DNA of 30,012 nucleotides from an uncultured Lachnospiraceae bacterium (GTDB taxonomy: Bacteria; Bacillota; Clostridia; Lachnospirales; Lachnospiraceae). The notes below the pieces were generated by a model. The model saw only the letters and a list, made by a program, of their open reading frames with translations. It had not been told where the DNA came from and made no database searches. Positions within the stretch are counted from its first letter, which is position 1. Each line of letters begins with the position of its first letter. Shown here piece by piece: positions 7,700 to 14,843 of the stretch. The stretch is taken from the NCBI GenBank assembly GCA_902496125.1, contig CABUZU010000010.1:1-30012 (forward strand), read 5' to 3'. Made by a program: the position numbers and the translations under genes.

Positions 7700-8287
7700 A
7701 TGCTTAATACAATTTGGGCGGGAATGATTTTGATTGGAATTATCTGGGGCATGATTCATGGAAAAATGCCCCAAATCACCAATGGAATTCTTAGTGGAGC
7801 ACAAGATAGCGTAAATCTTTGTATTTCACTTGCAGGTATTTTAGCATTCTGGAGTGGTATTATGGAAATTGCAAAGGAGTCAGGATTTTTACAAAAGTTA
7901 AGTAAAAGTCTGACTCCTTTTTTAGATTTTTTATTTCCTGATGTACCAAGAAATCATCCTGCAAGAGAACAGATGTCAGCAAATATTGCAGCCAATATTC
8001 TAGGACTTGGATGGGCAGCAACTCCTTCTGGGCTAGAAGCGATGAAACAATTAAAACAGTTAAATGGAAATAGTGAAGTCGCAAGTCGGAGTATGTGTGC
8101 TTTTTTAGTGCTTAATATTTCATCACTCCAATTAATTCCTGTTAATATGATTGCTTATCGAAGTCAGTACGGAGCGGTAAATCCAACTGCGATTGTGGGT
8201 CCAGCGATTGTGGCAACTTCTATTAGTACGCTTGTTGGTATTGTTTTTATTAAGATGATGACAATGCAAAAGGAGAAAAAATGTTAG
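7700..8287 (+). CDS. spmA: Spore maturation protein A (nucleoside-recognition domain)
   Basis: A 195-residue polytopic membrane protein of the SpmA family, needed in Bacillus for spore core dehydration and heat resistance. It shows the first helix WAGMILIGIIWGMIHG, the family segment SANIAANILGLGWAATPSGLEAM, the LNISSLQLIPVNMIAYR stretch and a last hydrophobic helix near 165-185. The ribosome site (GAGG at 7687) is modest, so translation may depend partly on coupling within the operon. Its last seven bases overlap spmB, the standard spmAB pairing. It indicates that the organism sporulates. Confidence 0.92.
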   Translation: MLNTIWAGMILIGIIWGMIHGKMPQITNGILSGAQDSVNLCISLAGILAFWSGIMEIAKESGFLQKLSKSLTPFLDFLFPDVPRNHPAREQMSANIAANILGLGWAATPSGLEAMKQLKQLNGNSEVASRSMCAFLVLNISSLQLIPVNMIAYRSQYGAVNPTAIVGPAIVATSISTLVGIVFIKMMTMQKEKKC

Positions 8288-8802
8288 AACTTTTGTCGGA
8301 TTTTGCAATGCCAATGGTTGTACTATATTTGGTTGGTTATGGATTAATTAAAAAATGCGATGTATATGATGTCTTTGTTAAAGGTGCAATGAAGGGACTG
8401 AAAACCGTTGTTGGAATTTTTCCAACACTCGTTGGGCTTATGATAGCAGTAAGTATTCTTCGCACCTCCGGATTTCTAGATGATTTTAGTAAACTCTTAG
8501 TTCCAATTGGAAATGTTTTGCATATTCCAGAAGAAATTATTCCACTTGCTTTTATTAAGATGTTTTCTTCTTCTGCTGCAACAGGATTATTACTTGATAT
8601 TTTTAAAGAACATGGAACTGATTCTTATCTTGGATTTTGTGCAGCACTGATGTGTAGTTCGACAGAAACCATTTTTTATACGATGAGTGTTTATTTTGTA
8701 AGTGCTGGAGTAAAAAAGACAAGGTGGACACTACTTGGTGCAATTGTGGCAAGTTTAGCAGGAATTATTGCAAGCATTGTACTTACAAATATAACAATAT
8801 AG
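8281..8802 (+). CDS. spmB: Spore maturation protein B
   Basis: A 173-residue membrane protein of the SpmB family, partner of SpmA. Recognisable parts are GAMKGLKTVVGIFPTLVGLM, the mid region KMFSSSAATGLLLDIFKEHG, and CSSTETIFYTMSVYF followed by a terminal hydrophobic helix. An AAAAGGAG site inside the end of spmA precedes the ATG, and the seven-base overlap implies translational coupling. The stop codon lies inside the following terminator stem. Confidence 0.92.
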   Translation: MLELLSDFAMPMVVLYLVGYGLIKKCDVYDVFVKGAMKGLKTVVGIFPTLVGLMIAVSILRTSGFLDDFSKLLVPIGNVLHIPEEIIPLAFIKMFSSSAATGLLLDIFKEHGTDSYLGFCAALMCSSTETIFYTMSVYFVSAGVKKTRWTLLGAIVASLAGIIASIVLTNITI

Positions 8803-8833
8803 GGGTCAAAATTATTTTGACTCCCATATTGTT
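8793..8833. terminator. Bidirectional terminator between spmB and the CmpB-like gene
   Basis: A long interrupted stem runs AACAATAT-AGGGGTCAAAA, loop TTA, TTTTGACTCCC-ATATTGTT. It overlaps the stop codons of both convergent genes and is flanked by T-rich sequence on each side. Confidence 0.75.
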
Positions 8834-9731
8834 ATTTATATTTTTTCTCAGCAGTTCTAATTTCATCTAAAATTGATTGATATTGTTTTGATGTTGCACT
8901 AGGATTACGTTTTAACATCGCAACTTTATCATAGCTAAATTGATTGCTTAAACGTTCCTTAAAGATAATCGCTTTTTCTTTCACATCTGCAATCTCATCT
9001 TTAAATTGGTCTAAATATTCTGTTGGTGCACTGTGGCGAATGGTATCGACTCTTTGTTGAATATCTTCTAAACATTCCATAAGTCTTGGTTTCTTTTCTA
9101 ATGCACTCTTAGCCTTTTGCTGTAAGTCGAGTTGCTTAAAGGTTTCAATCACTTCAATACGCTTTTGCAATCTGCGAATTTCTTCTAAAACTTGTTCGGC
9201 TTTTACTAGCATATTTCGTAAATCCATAGCAGTCTTGAATGAGCGAGCAAAGTCAATGGATACATAACCAGTAACCACGACTGCAATGATGGTTAATGCA
9301 TTACTTGAAAATAAGAATACAAACTTCTCAATTGGTTTATGAAAGATATAAACCATTCCTAAGCTAAAAAATCCCCAAGTAATACTAGAACCTAAACAGA
9401 TATATCCTTTGTAGTTAAAAGGTTTTGGTGTATAGTCCCAATATCGAACTTTAAATAAACTTTCCATTACAATTCCTGTTACTAATTCTAACAGCGTTGC
9501 AGCAATTGCTCCACCAAAATAGACGGCAACGGGCCATTGTTTAAATGGTAGGGAGGCAACTAATACACAAATCGCTCCAGAACCATAAATAGGAAGAAAT
9601 GGTCCTTTCATAAATCCACGATTGACCCACTTCTTTTCTTTGATTGATACATAGGTAGATTCAAAGCACCAACCTAAGAAACAATAAATATAAAAGAAAA
9701 TCAACCATTGGCGAATATCATATGTATACAT
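8832..9731 (-). CDS. CmpB-like (ABC-transporter type IV) membrane protein
   Basis: A 299-residue protein with the N-terminal hallmark of the family annotated as putative ABC transporter permease/CmpB: YIYCFLGWCFESTYVSI, then NRGFMKGPFLPIYGSGA, then ELVTGIVMESLFKVRYWDY, and a final GYICLGSSITWGFFSLG before the last membrane helices. Residues 1-165 are membrane-embedded with about five helices. Residues 170-299 form a charged, helical and probably coiled-coil cytoplasmic tail (KAEQVLEEIRRLQKRIEVIE). No ATP-binding subunit is nearby. The family is frequent in Firmicutes and its function is unknown. Transcribed alone. Confidence 0.8.
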   Translation of the reverse strand: MYTYDIRQWLIFFYIYCFLGWCFESTYVSIKEKKWVNRGFMKGPFLPIYGSGAICVLVASLPFKQWPVAVYFGGAIAATLLELVTGIVMESLFKVRYWDYTPKPFNYKGYICLGSSITWGFFSLGMVYIFHKPIEKFVFLFSSNALTIIAVVVTGYVSIDFARSFKTAMDLRNMLVKAEQVLEEIRRLQKRIEVIETFKQLDLQQKAKSALEKKPRLMECLEDIQQRVDTIRHSAPTEYLDQFKDEIADVKEKAIIFKERLSNQFSYDKVAMLKRNPSATSKQYQSILDEIRTAEKKYK

Positions 9732-9761
9732 GACAATAATCCTTTCTCTAAGTTTTTTTAC

Positions 9762-9790
9762 ATCATAGCAAGAAAATGCTAAAATGTGAA
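9762..9790 (-). promoter_or_regulatory. Promoter of the CmpB-like gene
   Basis: Minus-strand TTCACA (9785-9790) and TATGAT (9762-9767) with a 17-base spacer, 30 bases upstream of the start codon. The -35 is not perfect. Confidence 0.5.
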
Positions 9791-9802
9791 GATGGAAAAC
9801 TA

Positions 9803-9831
9803 TTGAAAGTTTAAAATTTTTATGATATTAT
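9803..9831 (+). promoter_or_regulatory. Promoter of the small unknown gene at 9967
   Basis: TTGAAA (9803-9808) and TATTAT (9826-9831) with a 17-base spacer. It predicts a transcript start near 9838 and a leader of about 130 bases before the coding region. Confidence 0.55.
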
Positions 9832-9837
9832 AGGAAA

Positions 9838-9966
9838 AACAATATAACAGAGCGGGTAAAAAAAGCCTCTTTGAGATTTAAGTAATGTGGGAAGAAAAGG
9901 ATGTCGGGTACATAGTGTGACTATATCTTTAAAGAACTACATATTTAATCAAAAGGAGGTTTTTTT
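9838..9966 (+). other. Long 5' leader of unknown role
   Basis: About 130 bases of predicted leader. It contains two small hairpins (CTC-TTT-GAG near 9867, ATAGT-GTG-ACTAT near 9910), purine-rich tracts and a final AAAGGAGG ribosome site. I could not match it to a riboswitch class I know, and no terminator or anti-terminator pair is evident. An 11-codon frame from ATG 9885 lacks a ribosome site. Confidence 0.35.
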
Positions 9967-10368
9967 ATGACAAAATTAGAAAAGACATCAAATGACAAAA
10001 AGAAACAATTCTTATATGACTATGCTATGGTAGAAATGTTCTCAAGTTACTTTAAGAAGGAAATTATTAAGACACCACGTTTTAATACCTTATCTATTTA
10101 TTTTAGAGAAAATCCGGTAGAGAGTCAGGTAAGTGCAGAAAGAGATTGCGACAATTATATTATTAAAAATATTCTTCCAGAATTAGGAGAGTTGATTTCT
10201 CACTATACGGTTCATGTTGGAATTAATTACGAAGAGCAATCCGAACGCCATCATTTAAGTTTTAAATTTGGCGGAATGGAAATTTTGATGTATGTTATCC
10301 CACCAAAGGCAGGCAAGAAAATGGAAGTTTGGTGGAAGGTAGTAGAAGAAGACGAAGAAGAAGAGTAG
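9967..10368 (+). CDS. Hypothetical acidic-tailed protein
   Basis: A 133-residue soluble protein that I do not recognise. The start is firm because AAAGGAGG lies eight bases upstream. It has a lysine-rich N-terminus, a central alpha/beta-looking part (FNTLSIYFRENPVES; DNYIIKNILPELGELI) and a strand-rich second half (TVHVGINYEEQ; LSFKFGGMEILMYVIPP). It ends in an acidic run, EEDEEEE, after a WWKVV segment. There is no signal peptide, membrane helix or cysteine motif. It has its own promoter and terminator, so it is a single-gene unit. The strong translation signal suggests a well expressed protein. Confidence 0.75.
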   Translation: MTKLEKTSNDKKKQFLYDYAMVEMFSSYFKKEIIKTPRFNTLSIYFRENPVESQVSAERDCDNYIIKNILPELGELISHYTVHVGINYEEQSERHHLSFKFGGMEILMYVIPPKAGKKMEVWWKVVEEDEEEE

Positions 10369-10373
10369 AGAAG

Positions 10374-10398
10374 TCGGGGCGAAAGTCCCGATTTTTTT
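10374..10398 (+). terminator. Rho-independent terminator after the small unknown gene
   Basis: Stem TCGGG(G) / (T)CCCGA with loop CGAAAG, followed by seven T residues (10392-10398). It begins six bases after the stop codon. Confidence 0.9.
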
Positions 10399-10467
10399 GC
10401 AATACAGAATAACACAAAAAACGCCATCCCCCTAGCTCTATGTCTAAAAAGATAACGTTTTTAATAG

Positions 10468-10540
10468 TGCGCCGCCAGGGGCTCGAACCCTGGACACCCT
10501 GATTAAGAGTCAGGTGCTCTACCAACTGAGCTAGCAGCGC
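10468..10540 (-). tRNA. tRNA-Lys (anticodon CTT)
   Basis: On the minus strand a 73-base cloverleaf folds. The acceptor is GCGCTGC/GCGGCGC with one T-G wobble and discriminator A, the D arm is GCTC-AGTTGGTA-GAGC, the anticodon stem is CCTGA/TCAGG with loop CTCTTAA (anticodon CTT, lysine AAG codons), and the T arm is CAGGG-TTCGAGC-CCCTG. CCA is not encoded and must be added after transcription. Downstream on the minus strand, an AAAACG...CGTTTTTT pairing could serve as a weak terminator. Confidence 0.96.
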
Positions 10541-10579
10541 ATATTCAATTTTTTAAGTACGTTTCTCAACGCAAGACAT

Positions 10580-10608
10580 ATTATTACACATTCAGATAAA
10601 AATGTCAA
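10580..10608 (-). promoter_or_regulatory. Promoter of tRNA-Lys
   Basis: Minus-strand TTGACA (10603-10608) and AATAAT (10580-10585) with a 17-base spacer, about 40 bases upstream of the mature tRNA 5' end. Confidence 0.6.
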
Positions 10609-10651
10609 GAGATTTTTAAAGAAAATTTTTATTTATTTAATATTTTCTCTA

Positions 10652-10680
10652 TTGAATCTTTATGATTATTTACTTATAAT
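10652..10680 (+). promoter_or_regulatory. Promoter of the AI-2E family transporter gene
   Basis: TTGAAT (10652-10657) and a perfect TATAAT (10675-10680) with a 17-base spacer, 34 bases upstream of the GTG start. Confidence 0.7.
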
Positions 10681-10713
10681 AAAATAATGAGTAAATAAAG
10701 GGGGATTTGTACC

Positions 10714-11877
10714 GTGGAAAATAACCACAAATTTGAAAAAAACAAAACATATTTTACTATTAGCGTTTATACTGTAGTCGTTGTATTTATTTGTGCGTTT
10801 TTAGTAAAGTCCGTATTTATGATGAAGAATACACGAGAAGCAGTTGCGTGGGTATTTTCCATCCTGTCTCCATTTGTAGGCGGTGCCTTTGTTGCCTTTT
10901 TGCTATCACCATTAGTAAATACGTTGCAAAATTCATTTTATAAGAAGATATTAAAGTTAAAAAGCGATAAGCTGTGTAGAGGTTTAGGAATTTTATCTGC
11001 TTATTTAATTTTAGTGGGATTTATTGCAGTAGCAATTGGCGTTATTATGCCACAGGCAATTAACAGCATTATGGAATTAGCTTACAGGGTTCCATTTTGG
11101 TTTAATCAAGTTATTGATTTTATGACGAAGTTTAATGAGAAATTTTCAGGCTATGATTTTACAACAATTAATGAAGCGATTGAGAATTGGGGAAGAAATT
11201 TTCTTTCTTATAGTAATATCAAAATGATGGCAACGAATTTGATTCCCGTATTGTATTCAACTTCCATGTCATTTATTGGTATTTTAGTAGATTGTTTCAT
11301 TGGATTAATTGTATCTGTTTATTTATTAGTTGATGTAAAATGGTTTAAGAAAAATATAAGACATTTAATGCTTGCATTTATCTCCGAAGAACATACAAAT
11401 AAGATTGCAAAGATTACAAAGGATTGTGCTTCGTTATTTACCCAATATGTTACAGGTAAAATGTTGGATTCTCTAATTATTGGAGTTTTATGTTTTATTG
11501 CAATGACCATTTTGAAGCTTCCATATGCGATGATTATTAGCTTAGTCGTTGGTATTACGAATATGATTCCATATTTTGGACCTTATATAGGTTGTATACC
11601 AGGAGCATTAATTATTTTAATGATTTCGCCATTTAAGATGGTTGTTTATTTAATTATGATTTTAATATTACAACAATTTGATGGACTGATTCTAGGACCT
11701 AAGATTTTAGGAGAATCTACTGGACTTAGACCAGTATGGATTATTTTTGCTGTTTCCATTGGTGGAAGTTTAGCTGGTGTACTTGGTATGTTTATTGGAG
11801 TACCGATTGTTGCAATTATTGGATATTTAGTAAATTTATGGATTGATTATAGAATTGAAAAGAAAAAAGGTAACTAG
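10714..11877 (+). CDS. AI-2E family transporter (PerM/YtvI-like membrane protein)
   Basis: A 387-residue polytopic membrane protein. The start is GTG at 10714 with AAAGGGGGAT upstream; no ATG lies near that site. Two N-terminal helices (YTVVVVFICAFLVKSVF; VFSILSPFVGGAFVAFLLSP) come first. A long extracytoplasmic amphipathic region follows, then the conserved C-terminal core KLPYAMIISLVVGITNMIPY, FGPYIGCIPGALIILM, LQQFDGLILGPKILGES and GLRPVWIIFAVSIGGSLAGVLG. The family includes AI-2 exporter TqsA and sodium/proton antiporters, so the substrate here is open. The gene stands alone with its own promoter, and its stop lies in a hairpin. Confidence 0.9.
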   Translation: MENNHKFEKNKTYFTISVYTVVVVFICAFLVKSVFMMKNTREAVAWVFSILSPFVGGAFVAFLLSPLVNTLQNSFYKKILKLKSDKLCRGLGILSAYLILVGFIAVAIGVIMPQAINSIMELAYRVPFWFNQVIDFMTKFNEKFSGYDFTTINEAIENWGRNFLSYSNIKMMATNLIPVLYSTSMSFIGILVDCFIGLIVSVYLLVDVKWFKKNIRHLMLAFISEEHTNKIAKITKDCASLFTQYVTGKMLDSLIIGVLCFIAMTILKLPYAMIISLVVGITNMIPYFGPYIGCIPGALIILMISPFKMVVYLIMILILQQFDGLILGPKILGESTGLRPVWIIFAVSIGGSLAGVLGMFIGVPIVAIIGYLVNLWIDYRIEKKKGN

Positions 11878-11889
11878 TTTTTAGTTACC
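11869..11889 (+). terminator. Probable terminator of the AI-2E transporter gene
   Basis: Stem GGTAACTA / TAGTTACC with loop GTTTT, overlapping the stop codon and followed by TTCTTTG. The T tract is short. A second stem, ATCTAGAAG/CTTCTAGAT, follows at 11901-11929. Confidence 0.6.
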
Positions 11890-12014
11890 TTCTTTGATGT
11901 ATCTAGAAGTTTATTGGCAGCTTCTAGATTGTGAATGAGTCGAAGAATTCGTCTATTTAATGCAATGTTAGTAGATAGGCATTTATCGATTTTACGAAAA
12001 ATAGAAAATTTCAA
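11874..12014 (-). CDS. Possible 46-residue small protein downstream of trmB
   Basis: A 46-codon frame with a TTG start at 12014, preceded by GGGGTG about eight bases upstream and lying 22 bases after the trmB stop. The product is basic and predicted helical (NIALNRRILRLIHNLEAANK). It overlaps the end of the convergent transporter gene and spans the dyad at 11901-11929. No homologue comes to mind. It may be a chance frame; the non-ATG start and overlap count against it. Confidence 0.2.
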   Translation of the reverse strand: MKFSIFRKIDKCLSTNIALNRRILRLIHNLEAANKLLDTSKKVTKN

Positions 12015-12036
12015 AATAATTTACACCCCATCATTA

Positions 12037-12690
12037 TTATATGCGGGTATTAGACATTGATGCAATTAATTTACAGATTGGATTGCCTTCTTTAGAAAAA
12101 CGTTCTTCATATTCTGTCATAATGTTACCTTCATTCATTTCAGTATTGTGATGTAAGTCGAAGGTATAGGTATCAAGTTTCCAACCAGCTTCTGGGATGG
12201 ATTCTAAGGAAAAATCAAAAAGTGGACGGTTATCAGTTTTAAATTCAACAACTCCGTCTGGTTTTAAGATTTGTTCATAACGATGCATAAATTGGACAGA
12301 GGTAAGACGGCGCTTTGCATGGCGGTCTTTAGGCCATGGATCTGAGAAGTTTAAGTAAATTTTGGAAATTTCATCTTTTCCAAAGACTTTGTCAAGGTCT
12401 TCTGCATCCATGCGAATAAATCGTAGATTTGGTAGTTGTAAAAGTTCTTGCTTTTCTAAAGCACGGACAAGTACACTGGAATATTTTTCAATACCAATGT
12501 AATTGATGTTTGGATTTTTTTCGGCAAGGGAAGTAATAAAGCGTCCTTTGCCCATACCAACTTCAATATGAATGGGTGCTGTATTGTTAAAATATAAATT
12601 CCATTGATTTTTTTTATCTTCTGGTGTATCAAAGCAATAATCACTTTTTGCAATGGTGTCTCTAGAACCAGGAACATTTCGTAATCTCAT
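12037..12690 (-). CDS. trmB: tRNA (guanine-46-N7)-methyltransferase
   Basis: A 217-residue SAM-dependent methylase that forms m7G46 in the tRNA variable loop. The family signatures are all present: IHIEVGMGKGRFI (SAM-binding motif I, near residues 40-52), YIGIEKYSSVLVRALEK (motif II), RFIRMDAEDL, and the diagnostic YLNFSDPWPKDRHAKRRL around residues 112-130, then FKTDNRPLFDFSLE. Length is typical. It is preceded on the minus strand by AAAGGATA. It diverges from the DUF1461 gene with a 98-base gap, in which I see no clear promoter for either direction. Confidence 0.96.
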   Translation of the reverse strand: MRLRNVPGSRDTIAKSDYCFDTPEDKKNQWNLYFNNTAPIHIEVGMGKGRFITSLAEKNPNINYIGIEKYSSVLVRALEKQELLQLPNLRFIRMDAEDLDKVFGKDEISKIYLNFSDPWPKDRHAKRRLTSVQFMHRYEQILKPDGVVEFKTDNRPLFDFSLESIPEAGWKLDTYTFDLHHNTEMNEGNIMTEYEERFSKEGNPICKLIASMSNTRI

Positions 12691-12788
12691 AGTTATTATC
12701 CTTTCTGGGTATATGATACCTAGTTGTATCAGATTTTTTAGGATTTTTCAATCCTTTCTTTACTTAAATGAAATAAGGAGTTAGAATA

Positions 12789-13484
12789 ATGGGGAAATTA
12801 TCAAATAAAGTACTGGTTACTTTATGTGTACTATCAACTTTGATTGCAGTTTTGCTTTCCTCAGTTGAAGTTGCAGTCTATGGAGATTTATCTTTTTTTA
12901 AAAAAGAATATGAAAAGTATTCCGTACTTGATAGTGTACATATGGAGATGGATGATTTAATGGATGTAACAGACCATCTGTTAAATTATATGATTGGAAG
13001 AGAAGATAACCTAGTTGTGGAAACGACAATTAATGGACAACATAGAGAGTTTTTTAATGATAGAGAAAAAACTCATATGGTAGATGTAAGAAATTTATTT
13101 ATTGCAGGATGGAATTTACGTAATATCTGTATTGTGGTATTAATTGTTACATTACTTTTGTTAATTCTTTTAAACAAGAAGAAAACAATTGAAGTATTAG
13201 CAAAGGGATTTTTAATCATTACACTAATCATTGCAGTGATATCTGTTGCACTTGGAGTAATGATTTCAAGAGATTTTACGAGTGCCTTTATTACTTTTCA
13301 TAGGATATTATTTCCACAAAATGAATTTTGGATTTTAGATCCGAAGACAGATTTATTAATTAATATTGTACCAGAGGGATTTTTTGTAGATATGGCATTG
13401 CGAATTGGGATGATTTTTGGAGTATCGATATTTGCATTGATTATAATTAGTTTGATTGTATTATGGAGGAAACATGAGTATTAG
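12789..13484 (+). CDS. DUF1461/TIGR01906-type integral membrane protein
   Basis: A 231-residue protein with four predicted membrane helices: residues 8-30 (VLVTLCVLSTLIAVLL), 108-128, 138-158 and 205-227. The extracytoplasmic loop carries the family-like elements MDVTDHLLNYMIGREDNL and EKTHMVDVRNLF. This matches the TIGR01906/DUF1461 family of lactobacilli and clostridia, which has no known function. AAGGAG lies eight bases upstream of the ATG. Its last 11 bases overlap the first carboxypeptidase gene, so the two are co-translated. Linkage to peptidoglycan enzymes hints at a cell-envelope role, which is inference. Confidence 0.8.
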   Translation: MGKLSNKVLVTLCVLSTLIAVLLSSVEVAVYGDLSFFKKEYEKYSVLDSVHMEMDDLMDVTDHLLNYMIGREDNLVVETTINGQHREFFNDREKTHMVDVRNLFIAGWNLRNICIVVLIVTLLLLILLNKKKTIEVLAKGFLIITLIIAVISVALGVMISRDFTSAFITFHRILFPQNEFWILDPKTDLLINIVPEGFFVDMALRIGMIFGVSIFALIIISLIVLWRKHEY

Positions 13485-14835
13485 AAAGAAGAAGACGTTG
13501 TTAAAATTGCTGTTAATGATTGCATTGTGTGCAACTTGTATTTTACAGATGCCACTTACTTCTTATGCAGCAGTAGGAATTGGTGTTAAGACAGAGAAAA
13601 CCGATTATATTACGGCAAAGGACTGGCCAAAGGCACCAGAGATTGGAGCACAGGGAGCAGTGTTAATTGACGCTACGACAGGGCAGGTTTTATATGCAAA
13701 GAATGCAGATACTGCTTTTTATCCAGCAAGTATTACAAAGATTATGACCGCTCTTTTAGCACTTGAAAATTGTAAGACCACTGATGAGCTTACTTTTAGT
13801 GGAGATGCACTTAGGACTTTGCCACCAGGGTATGTAACAATTGCAGCAGTTGCTGGTGAAAAGATGCCGGTAGAGGATTGGCTTAGTGCGTTATTAATTT
13901 ATTCAGCAAATGATGCTGCGAATGCATTAGCAACCCATGTTGGTGGAAATATTAGTAACTTTGCTGATATGATGAATGAGAGAGCGAAAAAGGCAGGAGC
14001 AAAAAATACACATTTTAACAATCCAAGTGGTTTGCATGAAACAGACCATTATACAACTCCTTATGATATGGCAATGATTATGAAGGATTGTATTAAGTAC
14101 GATGATTTTGTACGTATTGCAGGAACACGAAGATATACAATAAGCAAGAATAATAAGAGAAAACAAGATTTTACATTTTCTACTAGACATCAGATGTTGC
14201 CAACCTATTCAAGAAATTATTATGAATACGCAATTTGTGGTAAGACAGGATATACAACGCCAGCAGGTAATACATTAGTAACTTATGCCGAAAAGGATGG
14301 AATGAAGTTAATTTGCTGTGTTATGAAATGTGCAGGTGGTGGAGTATGCTATACCTCTACGCGTGATTTATTTGAATATGGATTTAAAAATTTCTCAAAC
14401 TATAATGTATCAGAACAAGATACCAAGTATACATTGTCACAAGCAGGAATTTTTAATACGTTAAATAGTAGTTCATCGGCATTATCCGTTAACTTTGACA
14501 GCGATGCACATATTATTTTACCAAATGGAGTAGAAGCATCAGATTTAGATACAAAGCTTTCTTACTTAGACGGTGATAGTGATACATTTGCTGAGGTTAC
14601 TTATAGTTATGAAGGGATGAAGCTTGGAACGGTGAAATTAAACCTTAAGTTAGAATCATCTAAGAACACATTTGACTTTACTACACATGAGGCATCAACA
14701 CAGGATAGTCAACAGAGTAGTTCGAGTAACCATACAATTTTTGTAAATATTTGGCTTCTTGTGGCAGCAGTAGTGGTAGTTGTTGGAATTATTATTGTGC
14801 TTATTCTTAAAAAGAGAAAAAAAGAGGTTAAATAA
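13474..14835 (+). CDS. D-alanyl-D-alanine carboxypeptidase (PBP5/S11 family), copy 1
   Basis: A 453-residue serine peptidase that trims the terminal D-Ala of peptidoglycan stem peptides outside the membrane. It has a signal peptide (KKKTLLKLLLMIALC, cleavage near TSYAA, residues 29-33). The three active-site motifs are complete: Ser86-Ile-Thr-Lys89, Ser144-Ala-Asn146 and Lys257-Thr-Gly259. A beta-rich C-terminal domain and a final membrane anchor, WLLVAAVVVVVGIIIVLIL followed by KKRKK, complete it. The start at ATG 13474 has GGAGG seven bases before it; an earlier TTG lacks one. It overlaps the DUF1461 gene and is followed eight bases later by a paralogue. Confidence 0.95.
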   Translation: MSIRKKKTLLKLLLMIALCATCILQMPLTSYAAVGIGVKTEKTDYITAKDWPKAPEIGAQGAVLIDATTGQVLYAKNADTAFYPASITKIMTALLALENCKTTDELTFSGDALRTLPPGYVTIAAVAGEKMPVEDWLSALLIYSANDAANALATHVGGNISNFADMMNERAKKAGAKNTHFNNPSGLHETDHYTTPYDMAMIMKDCIKYDDFVRIAGTRRYTISKNNKRKQDFTFSTRHQMLPTYSRNYYEYAICGKTGYTTPAGNTLVTYAEKDGMKLICCVMKCAGGGVCYTSTRDLFEYGFKNFSNYNVSEQDTKYTLSQAGIFNTLNSSSSALSVNFDSDAHIILPNGVEASDLDTKLSYLDGDSDTFAEVTYSYEGMKLGTVKLNLKLESSKNTFDFTTHEASTQDSQQSSSSNHTIFVNIWLLVAAVVVVVGIIIVLILKKRKKEVK

Positions 14836-14843
14836 ATTTTTAA

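Noticed and set aside
9885..9920. 11-codon leader peptide frame before the small unknown gene
   Set aside because: No ribosome site and no repeated regulatory codons such as those of amino-acid attenuators.
14836..14843. A separate promoter for the second carboxypeptidase
   Set aside because: Only eight bases separate the genes and no -10/-35 pair is visible; co-transcription is simpler.
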